From: Chryseobacterium sp. Bi04
Lineage (GTDB): Bacteria > Bacteroidota > Bacteroidia > Flavobacteriales > Weeksellaceae
Length of the DNA stretch: 64,000 nucleotides
Direction of reading: 5' to 3'
Assembly (NCBI RefSeq): GCF_918698085.1
Contig: NZ_CAKKLP010000001.1
Coordinates: 434,001-498,000 of the forward strand
Shown: positions 17,841 through 27,062 of the stretch, piece by piece
How the letters are laid out: each line of letters starts with the position of its first letter
Numbering within the stretch: the first letter of the stretch is position 1
The notes under the pieces: generated by a model
What the model was told of the DNA's origin: nothing
The model's database searches: none
The model's input: the letters and a program-made list of their open reading frames with translations, nothing else
Translations under genes and position numbers: made by a program

Positions 17841-18737
17841 CTATCTGTAATCAATCCTGTTAGCTTCAGTGTCTTCAAGCTGTTTTACTATGGTTTCGGG
17901 AATCTCGTCACTGTCTATCGGAAAGCTGATGGAGTCTGTAATGAAATTTTTCCGGTCTGCTTTCCTGAAAATTTCAAATAAAGCAATGGGTTCCTGATTA
18001 AAACTGATACAGGTGCTGATAAAGTGAAGTTCATGCAGTTTATAGTCAGGGTTTTTAAGCTTTTCCTTGATATCTTTAATTCTTGAAACGAAGTGTCTCT
18101 GCCGGATAAAAGTATTGCTGTTCATAATAATAAAAACATAATCCGAATAAGCGGTCACTTTCCCGAAATACTTATGGTGGTCACCTCCGCTTCTCTCAAC
18201 AAAATATTCTCCCGTAGTTTCAGATTTGTAGATCTCTGTCGCAGAACGCCAGATTCTGTCTTCTTTTGCCTGTAAAGGGTTCTCAGGAAGATTTCTGTTA
18301 TAAGAATACCAGCATCCCACTAAATGGTCTAAAAGAGTGGTATTCAGAGCTGCATTATTCATATCAATTTTAAGATCATTAAAATTGAAAGCTTCCGTAT
18401 TGGAATTAATGAAATCTATGTAATTTGAATAACCCAGAACTCTGACAATCAAACTTATTTTTGCCAGATTGGGACGGCTTAAAACGGCATTTTCATTGTG
18501 ATGGTATTTCTTTAGTTTATTGATAATCAGATGCTCATAAAGGTAGTTTAACCCCAGGAGGTCAGGGTTTTTTTTGATCTCTTTTTCAGCATAATCGTTG
18601 ATAACCAGATCGTTAATTTCTGCACTGATGTAAGACCATTCCGTTTTGGTAACGTCTTGCCAATGGTTTTTCTTTAGAAACTGCCGGCTTAAGAAGTTCA
18701 TGAGCTTCTCAAGATGTAAAATATCTTCTTTTTTCAT
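17841..18737 (-). CDS. Protein of unknown function, 298 residues
   Basis: I do not recognise this protein. It has no signal peptide or membrane helix. Residues 1-100 look helical and basic, with a LVRVLGYSNYIDFI segment; after residue 130 the pattern turns to strands (LVGCWYSYNRN near 135, GGDHHKYFGKVTAYSDYVFIIMNS near 182-205). The two-part layout suggests a helical adaptor joined to a beta-rich sensor or binding domain, but that is only a reading of the secondary-structure pattern. It is divergent from the Cys/Gly-tailed gene at 18886. The codon use does not differ visibly from its neighbours. Confidence 0.8.
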   Translation of the reverse strand: MKKEDILHLEKLMNFLSRQFLKKNHWQDVTKTEWSYISAEINDLVINDYAEKEIKKNPDLLGLNYLYEHLIINKLKKYHHNENAVLSRPNLAKISLIVRVLGYSNYIDFINSNTEAFNFNDLKIDMNNAALNTTLLDHLVGCWYSYNRNLPENPLQAKEDRIWRSATEIYKSETTGEYFVERSGGDHHKYFGKVTAYSDYVFIIMNSNTFIRQRHFVSRIKDIKEKLKNPDYKLHELHFISTCISFNQEPIALFEIFRKADRKNFITDSISFPIDSDEIPETIVKQLEDTEANRIDYR

Positions 18738-18828
18738 CTGTTTATTTTCTTTGTTCGGGAGTCAGATGGACTTCGAAATTCTGCAAGACTAATTTAAGAT
18801 TTTTATCGATTCAAATGAGACTATTGAA

Positions 18829-18865
18829 AGACTTTTATATTTTAAAATCAATTGATATTTGAGTA
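18829..18865 (+). promoter_or_regulatory. Upstream element shared with the flotillin-like gene, copy 1
   Basis: This element begins AGACTTTTATATTTT and ends ATTTGAGTA. It matches the element at 20458-20494 with only about five differences. In both places the final GAGTA ends about 21 bp before the start codon. It lacks the usual TAnnTTTG box, so an alternative sigma factor or an activator is possible. Confidence 0.6.
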
Positions 18866-18885
18866 GAAAAATTAAAATAAAGACA

Positions 18886-19605
18886 ATGGAAACAAAAATG
18901 GTATTACAAGACGAATTTCTTTGGAACAGGATCCAGGGATTTTCCTTAGATGCTCCTGATGCCGATTTTCCTTTCTCAAAAAAGCTGGCAAAAGAAGAAA
19001 ACTGGACTTTGGATTTTGCCCGAAAAGCAATTGAAGAATATAAAAAGTTTGTTTACCTCTGCTGTATTCTTCCCAATGGAGCCTCTCCAAGCAAAATAGT
19101 GGATAAAGTATGGCACATGCATTTGATTTACACCCAAAATTACTGGGATGAGTTTTGTCCTCACATTTTAAAAAGAAAGCTTCATCATCATCCTTCAAAA
19201 GGAGGAACAAAGGAAACAACAAAACACCGGGATTGGTTTTCAGAAACCCTGAAAAGCTATAAAGAGATTTTCCAATTGGACGCCCCAGCCGATATCTGGT
19301 TTCAGCAAAGAAAAAAGCAATATTGGAGCAGCTGGTGGAAGAGGCTTCGCTTCATACCGTTACTGATCATTCTTACAACACTGTCATCCTGTCTTGGTGA
19401 GATTGTCATCACACTGGGGTCGGTGATACTTTCAATAGCTGTCATTTTTATCATCAGTGCCATTGCTAACACATTTCAGGAAAATAAAGCTAAAAACGGC
19501 AATGATTCCGGAACAGGTTGTGGCGGAAGCAGCTGTAGCGGAGGAAGCAGTTGTGGAGGAGGCTGCGGAGGCGGTTGTGGTGGATGCGGAGGATGTGGCG
19601 GGTAA
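18886..19605 (+). CDS. GRDP-like membrane protein with Cys/Gly-rich tail
   Basis: The chosen ATG gives 239 residues; a TTG nine codons upstream lies in the regulatory element and is rejected. Residues about 1-130 match the glycine-rich-domain protein-like pattern (PF07173 type): YKKFVYLCCILP, then VDKVWHMHLIYTQNYWDEF with a His pair that could bind metal. Two hydrophobic segments follow (about 155-175 and 182-200). The last 35 residues consist almost wholly of Gly, Cys and Ser in GCGG and SCGG units, with about ten cysteines. Such a tail could bind metal or be modified. The next gene, 23 bp on, encodes a small membrane protein. The function is unknown; the family assignment is fairly good. 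Confidence 0.82.
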   Translation: METKMVLQDEFLWNRIQGFSLDAPDADFPFSKKLAKEENWTLDFARKAIEEYKKFVYLCCILPNGASPSKIVDKVWHMHLIYTQNYWDEFCPHILKRKLHHHPSKGGTKETTKHRDWFSETLKSYKEIFQLDAPADIWFQQRKKQYWSSWWKRLRFIPLLIILTTLSSCLGEIVITLGSVILSIAVIFIISAIANTFQENKAKNGNDSGTGCGGSSCSGGSSCGGGCGGGCGGCGGCGG

Positions 19606-19628
19606 AAGTATCAATTAAAACAGTAATT

Positions 19629-19979
19629 ATGAAAAAATATATCATCCATTTAGTTCCGTTTATCATCAGTTTTACATGGCTTGTGGAAGAATGTCAGACA
19701 TTGAATCCCATTTTTTTAAAAGGTCCTGAATTTCTAAAATTATATATCTTTCTTTTACTGGGATTTTATGCTTCCATTTCTATGCTGAGGCTATTTCATG
19801 AAGCTGTTTCAAAAGTAACTTTTTATGGGCTGGCTTTCATTTTTGGATTAGGCATTTTAAAACTGATCAGGGGACTGATGCTGGGTAAGCCTATTGGGTT
19901 TTTAGTGATGATCCTGATCATTGAATGTATTGCAGGAGCATCAGTTATTCAATATTACTTCAAGAATAACACGAAGTAG
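19629..19979 (+). CDS. Small integral-membrane protein
   Basis: The ATG at 19629 gives 116 residues with four likely membrane helices (about 4-22, 31-50, 55-75 and 80-103). The longer frame to 19551 would overlap the Cys/Gly tail gene and start with an arginine-tryptophan-rich shadow, so I reject it. The gene lies 23 bp after the Cys/Gly-tailed protein and is probably its operon partner. I recognise no family motif. Confidence 0.75.
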   Translation: MKKYIIHLVPFIISFTWLVEECQTLNPIFLKGPEFLKLYIFLLLGFYASISMLRLFHEAVSKVTFYGLAFIFGLGILKLIRGLMLGKPIGFLVMILIIECIAGASVIQYYFKNNTK

Positions 19980-19996
19980 TTGACTTAAAAAAATAA

Positions 19997-20021
19997 ACCC
20001 GAAAACACAATAGCTTCGGGC
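19997..20021 (-). terminator. Terminator of the 69-residue protein gene
   Basis: Read on the minus strand, CCCGAA, an 11-nt loop and TTCGGG are followed by TTTATTTTTT. The hairpin sits between two convergent genes; the T-tract favours the minus strand. Confidence 0.65.
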
Positions 20022-20037
20022 TCATCTATATGACTTA

Positions 20038-20247
20038 TTAAATGTCTTTCTGTTCTTTCCTTGTTGAGTGGTAGCCATATTTTCGGACCATAATAGAAGT
20101 AAGAACCATCAAAATGATACTTAATCCAATATTTGAATGGTCGGGATGTACAATGGCCTGATACAGGTTGTAGCCAAAAACGGTAGATACCAAAGAGATT
20201 AGAATATGGTTTGCATAAGCATACAGTTTTTTTGCAGTCGTTTTCAT
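20038..20247 (-). CDS. Small two-helix membrane protein, unknown
   Basis: A 69-residue protein with a basic N-terminus (MKTTAKKLYAYAN), two hydrophobic helices (about 14-30 and 40-55) and a basic tail (YHSTRKEQKD). A terminator follows directly on the same strand, which supports a real transcription unit. The start lies after an A/T-rich leader. I do not recognise the family. The 268 bp between this gene and the flotillin-like gene hold the shared element at 20458 and nothing else that I can read. Confidence 0.62.
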   Translation of the reverse strand: MKTTAKKLYAYANHILISLVSTVFGYNLYQAIVHPDHSNIGLSIILMVLTSIMVRKYGYHSTRKEQKDI

Positions 20248-20457
20248 AGGAATATTTTTTAATGTTATTTACTCAGTAAGTACAACAATTTGACAAACGT
20301 TACAGAAAAAAAAATCTCTTTTTTCATTACATCATTATTCTTCTCTGAAATACGAATTTTTATAGCCTCGCCTTGATAATTTTCCTTCAGAAATGGCATT
20401 TATTTTTTACAATAAGACAATTTTAAGATCAATATAATTCTGAAAAACATAAAAAAA

Positions 20458-20494
20458 AGACTTTTATATTTTTAAATCAAAAGACATTTGAGTA
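20458..20494 (+). promoter_or_regulatory. Upstream element shared with the Cys/Gly-tailed gene, copy 2
   Basis: This element begins AGACTTTTATATTTTT and ends ATTTGAGTA. It is nearly identical to 18829-18865 and lies at the same distance (about 21 bp) from the ATG at 20516. The flanks are not alike, so this is a conserved control site, not a recent duplication of a longer stretch. Confidence 0.6.
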
Positions 20495-20515
20495 ATAATA
20501 CATAATAAAAAAATT

Positions 20516-22366
20516 ATGATCATGGAAAATATTTTACAGTCAGTATGGTTTATCCCAGCAGTTATCATTCTCTTTGGTTTTGTTTTCTACAAATTCATAC
20601 TAAGGGTTTTCTTTGGATTGGTAATTGTGCCGGAAGATAAAATAGGGTTGGTTACCAAGAAGTTTGTTTTGCTGGGAAGGCAGGAATTACCGGAAGGACG
20701 TATCATTGCGACCAACGGAGAAGCAGGATTTCAGGCTCAGACACTGGCACCCGGGATTTATTTCTGGAAATGGATATGGCAGTATTCTATTCACTTTCAG
20801 TCTTTTACTATTGTGCCGACGGGGCAGATAGGACTTATTTTGGCCAGAGATGGACATGAGCTGGAAACAGGCCGGATTTTGGGCAGAAAAGTAGAATGTG
20901 ATTCTTTTCAGGATGCCGAAGCCTTCCTAAAAAACGGAGGCCGGAAAGGGCGACAAACCGCCATCATTGCTCCCGGCTCCTATAGAATAAATACCTTATT
21001 GTTTGAGGTTTCTCTTACGGATATGACTCAAATTCCTGATAACGCAGTAGGCATTATCACAACTTTAGAAGGAAAACCTCTTGAAGAGGGGCAGATTGCC
21101 GGAAAAATAATCGGCGAGCATAATAAATTTCAGGATGTAGATGTTTTCTTAAACAGTGGCGGATATAAAGGTCTTCAGGAGCAGGTGATTCTTGCAGGAT
21201 CTTATTTCCTGAACCCCTGGTTTGTAAAACTTGAAATGGTAAAGATGACTGAAATTCCGATTGGTTCAGTAGGAGTGGTCATCAGCTATGTAGGAGAAGA
21301 GGGAAAAGACTTGAGTGGAATAGAATTTAAACACGGCAATATAGTGGAAAGAGGCTATAAAGGAGTTTGGGGTGAGCCGCTAGGACCGGGAAAATATCCG
21401 ATAAATCCTTATATTATGAAAACAGAACTGGTTCCGACCACGAATCTTGTATTGAACTGGGCATCAGCGAGGAGTGAAGCTCATCAGCTGGACAAAAACC
21501 TTTCGACCATTACCGTTCGAAGCAAAGACGGATTTCCTTTCGACCTGGATGTCTCCCAAATCATTCATATCCCTTCCAATGAGGCCCCGAAAGTGATCGC
21601 ACGCTTTGGAAATATGATTAATCTTGTTGGGCAGGTTCTGGAACCTACAATAGGAAATTATTTCAGAAATTCTGCTCAGGACAGTGATGTAATTGCTTTT
21701 CTCGGAACCCGTAAAGAACGGCAGCAGTCTGCCAGAGATCATATCAGCAGCGTTCTGGAACAATATAACGTTTCAGCAGTTGATACACTGATAGGAGATA
21801 TTGTTCCCCCGGAAACACTCATGAAGACCCTCACAGACCGAAAGATTGCGGAAGAACAGAAAACAACCTTTGAAATGCAGAAACTGGCTCAGGAAACACG
21901 ACAGAGCTTAGAAAAAGAAACTGCGGTTGCCGATATACAGAAAGAAATTGTAACGGCAGATCAGGGGGTATTAATTGCTGAAAGAGTAGCAGCAGCAGTG
22001 GTGAAAAAAGCCAATGGTGAAGCAGAAAAAACAAGGCTGCTTGCCAAGGCCAATGCTGAGCAGATCTCATTAATGGGTAATGCTGAAGCAGAGAAAATAC
22101 TCGCGATTGGTAAGTCGAATGCTGAATCATATAAGCTGTCTGTTGATGCAATGGGTGACGAAAATTTCACACAATTAAAAATTATGGAATCTATTGCCAA
22201 TCAGAATGTAAAAATAATGCCGGATGTATTGATCGGTGGAAGCGGAGATGCAGCTAACGGAGGAATCAGCGGATTGCTGGGACTGAAGATTCTGGAACAG
22301 GTAGAAACAAAAAAAATGATGACAAAAAAGCCTGAAAAAAGAAATTTTGACGATATGTCGACATAA
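20516..22366 (+). CDS. Flotillin-like SPFH-domain membrane protein
   Basis: A 616-residue protein with one N-terminal membrane helix (about 8-32), a long region of repeated short beta units each carrying an IP-x-x-x-(V/I)-G-(I/V) pattern (residues about 45-320), an SPFH/band-7 core (about 330-450) and a flotillin coiled coil rich in Ala and Glu with AEKTRLLAKANAEQ (about 460-590). It ends with a Gly-rich GGSGDAANGG segment. Members scaffold membrane microdomains. It is longer than YuaF-linked flotillins and fits the YqiK/large SPFH class. The start may be this ATG or the one two codons later. Regulation is probably shared with the gene at 18886. Confidence 0.88.
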   Translation: MIMENILQSVWFIPAVIILFGFVFYKFILRVFFGLVIVPEDKIGLVTKKFVLLGRQELPEGRIIATNGEAGFQAQTLAPGIYFWKWIWQYSIHFQSFTIVPTGQIGLILARDGHELETGRILGRKVECDSFQDAEAFLKNGGRKGRQTAIIAPGSYRINTLLFEVSLTDMTQIPDNAVGIITTLEGKPLEEGQIAGKIIGEHNKFQDVDVFLNSGGYKGLQEQVILAGSYFLNPWFVKLEMVKMTEIPIGSVGVVISYVGEEGKDLSGIEFKHGNIVERGYKGVWGEPLGPGKYPINPYIMKTELVPTTNLVLNWASARSEAHQLDKNLSTITVRSKDGFPFDLDVSQIIHIPSNEAPKVIARFGNMINLVGQVLEPTIGNYFRNSAQDSDVIAFLGTRKERQQSARDHISSVLEQYNVSAVDTLIGDIVPPETLMKTLTDRKIAEEQKTTFEMQKLAQETRQSLEKETAVADIQKEIVTADQGVLIAERVAAAVVKKANGEAEKTRLLAKANAEQISLMGNAEAEKILAIGKSNAESYKLSVDAMGDENFTQLKIMESIANQNVKIMPDVLIGGSGDAANGGISGLLGLKILEQVETKKMMTKKPEKRNFDDMST

Positions 22367-22386
22367 AAAACTGTAACTAAAAAAAG

Positions 22387-22413
22387 AACCCCGGGATAAT
22401 TACCCGGGGTTTT
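22387..22413. terminator. Bidirectional terminator, flotillin-like gene / mnmA
   Basis: A GC-rich 9-bp stem (AACCCCGGG with CCCGGGGTT) and 7-nt loop lie between two convergent genes, with A-rich sequence on the left and TTTT on the right. It can serve both strands. Confidence 0.9.
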
Positions 22414-22431
22414 ATACTTTTAAGAGTGTGG

Positions 22432-23619
22432 TTAAGATATCACACCACTTCCGATAAGTTCGTCATCTATATACCAAGAGGCAAACTGCCCTTCAGCAAT
22501 GGCAGACTGAGATTCCTCAAATTCAATATAAAAAGCATCTTCAAACTGATATAAAGTAGCCTTCTGCAAAGACTGTCGGTATCTGAATCTCGACATTACC
22601 TCCATAGATTCACCATTTTTCAGTTTCATGTCTTCACGTACCCAGTGCAGCTCGGCATTGTCTATTTTTAACGCTTTTTTGTACAGTCCTGGAAAATGGC
22701 TTCCTTCACCTACAAAGATGATGTTGTTTTCCATATCTCTCGATACAATAAAACAGCTTTCTTTATGACCGCCTATTCCAAGACCCTTGCTTTGTCCAAT
22801 GGTGAAAAACTGAGCCCCCTGATGCTTTCCGATTACTTTTCCGTCCGCTTTTTTATAATTGATTTTTCTCGACAAAAATTGAAGCTCTTCCTCTTTGGAG
22901 GAAAATTCCGGTATTTCTTCTGAAAATAAAGGAGAATCTTTGAAAATTTCTACAATCTCCCCCTCTTTAGGCTTTAGCTGTTGTTGTAAAAACTGAGGAA
23001 GACTTACTTTTCCAATAAAACATAATCCCTGAGAATCTTTTTTATCGGCTGTTACCAATCCTATTTCTTTGGCGATTTCCCTCACCTGAGGCTTTGTAAG
23101 CTCTCCAATTGGGAACAACGCCTTTGACAGTTGGTCCTGGCTCAGCTGGCAAAGAAAATAAGACTGATCTTTATTATTGTCTTTTCCTGCCAAAAGATGG
23201 AAAATTTCTTTACCGTTTTCGTCAAAAGTGGAATTCACTCTTGCATAATGTCCCGTAGCTACCTTATCAGCACCTAAAGACATGGCTGTTTTCATAAAAA
23301 CATCGAACTTTACTTCTCTGTTACACAAAACATCAGGATTCGGAGTTCTTCCTTTCTCATATTCCGCAAACATATAATCTACAATACGTTCCTTATAAAG
23401 CTCGCTCATATCAATCACCTGGAAAGGAATCCCCAGCTTCTGAGCGACCATTAATGCATCATTGCTGTCCTCAATCCAGGGACATTCATCTTCTAACGTT
23501 ACGGAAGCGTCATTCCAGTTCCTCATAAATAAAGCCACAACTTCGTGACCTTGCTGTTGCAGCAAATATGCTGTAACACTAGAATCTACACCTCCGGAGA
23601 GGCCTACTACTATTTTCAT
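22432..23619 (-). CDS. mnmA: tRNA 2-thiouridine(34) synthase MnmA
   Basis: A 395-residue enzyme that thiolates U34 in the tRNAs for Lys, Glu and Gln, using ATP and a persulfide relay. It has the PP-loop SGGVDSS at 8-14, FMRNWND and the first catalytic cysteine in [12 protein letters not shown] (about residue 100). GHYARV and the second, [11 protein letters not shown] (about residue 200), follow, then the C-terminal beta-barrel with the [14 protein letters not shown] segment. The length is a little above the usual 360-370, with extra residues around 225-250. It stands alone, with a TAnnTTTG box upstream and a shared terminator downstream. Confidence 0.96.
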   Translation of the reverse strand: MKIVVGLSGGVDSSVTAYLLQQQGHEVVALFMRNWNDASVTLEDECPWIEDSNDALMVAQKLGIPFQVIDMSELYKERIVDYMFAEYEKGRTPNPDVLCNREVKFDVFMKTAMSLGADKVATGHYARVNSTFDENGKEIFHLLAGKDNNKDQSYFLCQLSQDQLSKALFPIGELTKPQVREIAKEIGLVTADKKDSQGLCFIGKVSLPQFLQQQLKPKEGEIVEIFKDSPLFSEEIPEFSSKEEELQFLSRKINYKKADGKVIGKHQGAQFFTIGQSKGLGIGGHKESCFIVSRDMENNIIFVGEGSHFPGLYKKALKIDNAELHWVREDMKLKNGESMEVMSRFRYRQSLQKATLYQFEDAFYIEFEESQSAIAEGQFASWYIDDELIGSGVIS

Positions 23620-23669
23620 TTTATTTCAATTTTACGAAACTCTTAACGGGAGTTCTTAGTTTGATGCGG

Positions 23670-23677
23670 CAAAAATA
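23670..23677 (-). promoter_or_regulatory. Probable -7 box of mnmA
   Basis: On the minus strand, TATTTTTG lies about 50 bp before the mnmA start. No TTG is visible at the expected upstream distance, so the assignment rests on the TAnnTTTG box alone. Confidence 0.4.
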
Positions 23678-23817
23678 CAATTAAAAAAATTCGTAAAAAA
23701 ACCATAATTTTAAACATTGATAAAAACGATGTTAAGATAGAAAACAAGACTAACGAAGTTTTTAACACTAATGCAGGAGGAAATTGATAAATTACCTTAT
23801 ACAAAATATAGATACAT

Positions 23818-24345
23818 ATGAAAAAGTTTATTATTCCATTGATGCTGATATGCTCAGGATCAGTTTTTTCCCAGATTTCAGTCGGAACACCCACTCAGGA
23901 AACCAACAGATGGACTTTTGGAGGAGGAATAGGTGTGGGTTTTGGAAGCAACAGTTCTTTTTACCTGCAGGCATCTCCAAGAGTAGGATACAGGCTTACC
24001 GAAGATCTTGAAGGAGGAGTTGTAGGGAGTGTTTCATGGCAGACTTCAGATTATTATAAGTCTACGATGTTTGGAGTAGGCCCGTTTGTGAATTATTATA
24101 TTGCAAGATCGTTTTATCTGGGAGCCAATTTTCAACATTATTTTATTAATTATAAAGACAAATACTACGATTATAAATACAATGAAGAAGAAAATGCGCT
24201 CTATCTTGGAGGAGGATATATGCAGAGAATAGGTAATAATTCTTTTATGCAGATCGGGTTGATGTATAATGTGCTTTATAAAGAAAATTCAAGTGTATTT
24301 TCAAGCGGGCTGATTCCTAATATAGGATTTGTAGTGGGGTTATAA
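23818..24345 (+). CDS. Small outer-membrane beta-barrel protein
   Basis: A 175-residue exported protein. The signal peptide covers about 1-19 (ending GSVFSQ), and the rest alternates polar and aromatic residues, as in an 8-strand barrel. Visible features are GGGIGVGFGSNSSFYLQASPR (residues about 35-55), YYIARSFYLGANFQHYF and a final strand LIPNIGFVVGL. It resembles the outer-membrane beta-barrel family (OmpA/OmpX-like fold). It is monocistronic and divergent from mnmA. The exact role is unknown. Confidence 0.85.
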   Translation: MKKFIIPLMLICSGSVFSQISVGTPTQETNRWTFGGGIGVGFGSNSSFYLQASPRVGYRLTEDLEGGVVGSVSWQTSDYYKSTMFGVGPFVNYYIARSFYLGANFQHYFINYKDKYYDYKYNEEENALYLGGGYMQRIGNNSFMQIGLMYNVLYKENSSVFSSGLIPNIGFVVGL

Positions 24346-24450
24346 TGATGCTTATCTGCGAATGTAAAACCATATAGACGTTTGTACTTTCTTACCTTTA
24401 ATGAAAATAGCCATATCAGAAAGGATGTAACGAAAACTTACGAAAAAACA

Positions 24451-24480
24451 AAAAGCATCGGAAATTTTCCGATGCTTTTT
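24451..24480. terminator. Bidirectional terminator between barrel gene and clpC
   Basis: A 14-bp near-perfect palindrome (AAAAGCATCGGAAA and TTTCCGATGCTTTT) with T-runs on both strands, placed between convergent genes. Confidence 0.92.
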
Positions 24481-24503
24481 TATAAGTGTTAAATTCATTT
24501 ATT

Positions 24504-27044
24504 TTAAGACTGGGGAGAAGACTTTTCAGCCGCCGTTTTCTTAGGCTTTGAAGTTTTTCCAATTAATCCGTCCTTGGCTTCGTTAACTTCAAGGACAACG
24601 GTTTCTCCTTCATTCAATTGTTTATTCACAAGCATTTCTGCCAGTAAATCCTCAATGTATTTCTGAATTGCCCGTTTCAATGGTCTTGCACCGAAATCTT
24701 TATCCCATCCTTTTTCAGAAATAAAGTCTTTAGCCTCTTCAGTTAATTCTACTTTATAACCTAATTTTTCAAGTCTGCCATAAAGCTTGTTAAGCTCGAT
24801 ATCAATAATTTTCTTGATATCATCCTGTACAAGAGAGTTGAAGATGACAATATCATCGATTCTGTTTAAGAATTCAGGAGCAAATGCTTTTTTAAGGGCA
24901 TTTTCAATCGTACTTCTTGCTCTTGAATCTGTATTGGTCTTTTTAGCTGAAGTTCCGAAACCTACACCATCACCGAAATCTTTAAGGTCTCTGGTTCCGA
25001 TATTGGAAGTAAGGATAATGATCGTATTTCTAAAATCTATTTTTCGACCTAAGCTATCGGTAACGTGACCTTCATCCAGGATCTGTAACAGAATATTGAA
25101 TACATCAGGGTGAGCTTTTTCAATCTCATCCAGAAGAACCACAGCATAAGGCTTTCTTCTTACTGCTTCCGTTAGCTGGCCGCCTTCCTCATATCCAACG
25201 TATCCCGGAGGCGCTCCAACCAATCTTGAAACGGCAAATTTTTCCATGTACTCACTCATGTCGATTCGGATCAGAGATTCATCAGATTCGAAAAGTTCTC
25301 GTGCCATTACTTTTGCAAGCTCCGTCTTACCAACCCCGGTTGTTCCAAGGAAGATAAAAGTACCAATTGGGCGGTTAGGGTCTTTAAGACCGGCTCTGTT
25401 TCTTTGGATAGCCTTCACTACTTTCTTCACAGCATCTTCCTGACCAATCACTTTTCCGTTCAGTTTCTCATCCATCTGAGCTAATTTATCAAGCTCATTT
25501 TTGCCCACTTTTGTTACAGGAACACCGCTCATCATAGAAACTACTTCCGCCACATTTTCTTCTGTTACGGTTTCCTTCTTCTCTTTTACATCTTTGTCCC
25601 ATTTTTCCTGTGCTGCATTCAGTTCCATCTGAAGACGTTCCTCTTCATCCTTAAGCTTTCTTGCCTCAAGATAATCCTGTGCTTTTACCGCTTTCTGCTT
25701 CATTTCTTTGATATCCTCAATTTTCTTTTCAAAATCAATGATCTCAGTAGGAACTTTCATGTTCTTAATATAAACACGGGAACCTGCTTCGTCCATAGCA
25801 TCAATGGCTTTGTCCGGTAAAAAGCGGTCTGTAATATATCTTGATGTCAAATTGACACACGCCAGAATCGCTTCAGGAGTATAAATGACATTGTGATGCT
25901 CTTCATACTTATCTTTAATCTGATTCAGAATCTGAATGGTTTCCTCTATAGAAGTAGGCTCCACCATTACTTTCTGGAATCTTCTTTCTAATGCTCCGTC
26001 TTTTTCAATATACTGACGGTATTCATCCAGGGTAGTAGCCCCGATGCATTGAATCTCACCTCTTGCCAACGCCGGTTTAAACATATTGGAAGCATCTAAG
26101 CTTCCCGTAGAGCTACCTGCACCTACAATGGTATGAAGCTCATCAATGAATAAGATGACATCTCTGTTTTTTTCCAGCTCAGTCATAATCGCCTTCATTC
26201 TTTCTTCAAACTGACCACGGTACTTTGTTCCGGCTACTAAACTTGCCAGATCCAAAGTGATCACACGTTTTCCGTAAAGAACCCTGGAGACCTTTTTCTG
26301 CTGAATTCTTAAAGCCAGCCCTTCTGCGATAGCAGATTTACCAACTCCCGGCTCCCCGATAAGAAGAGGGTTGTTCTTCTTTCTTCGTGATAAGATTTGA
26401 GAAACTCTCTCAATTTCTTTTTCACGGCCTATCACAGGATCTAATTTTCCATCTCTGGCCAAAGAAGTTAAGTCTCTACCAAAGTTGTCCAATGTAGGCG
26501 TTTTACTTTTTGCAGAGCCTAAATTTCCTGTAGGCTTTCTCATCTGCTCAAATTCCTCTCTTTCATCATCATCATCATAAGCACTCATCTGTGGTGCCTG
26601 TCCGGAATTTTTAAGCATAGTCTGGTACTCTCTTGAAACACCCTCGTAGTCGATGTCATAAGCCCCTAGAATATTTGAAGTAGGATCCTCATATTTATAA
26701 AGAATGCCCAAAAGCAGGTGAACGGTATTAATTTCATTGCTTTTATACTGTCTGCATTCTAACTCTGCACGCTTAATAGCATGATCTGCCATCTTGGTGA
26801 AAGAAATATTGGTAACCTCCTCAGAAATAGGATTAAGACTTGCTGTATTTAGAGTTTCAATTTTTCTTCTGATTTGTGTTAAATCCGCATTAAGGTTTTG
26901 AAGGATTTCTTTTGCAGAGTTTTCCGTTTTTATAATACCTAAAAGTAGATGTTCTGTATTGAGAAATTCACTTTTCAGCCTTTTAGCTTCGCTTTTGCTT
27001 TGTTTGAACACCTGGCTCAAACCTTGTGAAAACTTATAATCCAT
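24504..27044 (-). CDS. clpC: ATP-dependent Clp protease ATPase subunit ClpC
   Basis: An AAA+ unfoldase that feeds ClpP. I choose the fifth codon's ATG (MDYKFSQGLSQVF) over an ATG four codons upstream, because the family starts there; this gives 846 residues. Two Clp_N repeats span 1-145, and the first AAA domain has GEPGVGKS with DELHTIVGAG. A UVR-type helical segment, KAQDYLEARKLKDEEERL, lies in the M domain. The second AAA domain has GTTGVGKTELAK, and the C-terminal part has GWDKDFGARPLKR and a Lys/Ser-rich tail. The leader holds an 18-bp perfect palindrome about 18 bp before the start, a possible operator for stress control. Confidence 0.96.
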   Translation of the reverse strand: MDYKFSQGLSQVFKQSKSEAKRLKSEFLNTEHLLLGIIKTENSAKEILQNLNADLTQIRRKIETLNTASLNPISEEVTNISFTKMADHAIKRAELECRQYKSNEINTVHLLLGILYKYEDPTSNILGAYDIDYEGVSREYQTMLKNSGQAPQMSAYDDDDEREEFEQMRKPTGNLGSAKSKTPTLDNFGRDLTSLARDGKLDPVIGREKEIERVSQILSRRKKNNPLLIGEPGVGKSAIAEGLALRIQQKKVSRVLYGKRVITLDLASLVAGTKYRGQFEERMKAIMTELEKNRDVILFIDELHTIVGAGSSTGSLDASNMFKPALARGEIQCIGATTLDEYRQYIEKDGALERRFQKVMVEPTSIEETIQILNQIKDKYEEHHNVIYTPEAILACVNLTSRYITDRFLPDKAIDAMDEAGSRVYIKNMKVPTEIIDFEKKIEDIKEMKQKAVKAQDYLEARKLKDEEERLQMELNAAQEKWDKDVKEKKETVTEENVAEVVSMMSGVPVTKVGKNELDKLAQMDEKLNGKVIGQEDAVKKVVKAIQRNRAGLKDPNRPIGTFIFLGTTGVGKTELAKVMARELFESDESLIRIDMSEYMEKFAVSRLVGAPPGYVGYEEGGQLTEAVRRKPYAVVLLDEIEKAHPDVFNILLQILDEGHVTDSLGRKIDFRNTIIILTSNIGTRDLKDFGDGVGFGTSAKKTNTDSRARSTIENALKKAFAPEFLNRIDDIVIFNSLVQDDIKKIIDIELNKLYGRLEKLGYKVELTEEAKDFISEKGWDKDFGARPLKRAIQKYIEDLLAEMLVNKQLNEGETVVLEVNEAKDGLIGKTSKPKKTAAEKSSPQS

Positions 27045-27062
27045 AATATATCTCATTAGAAT

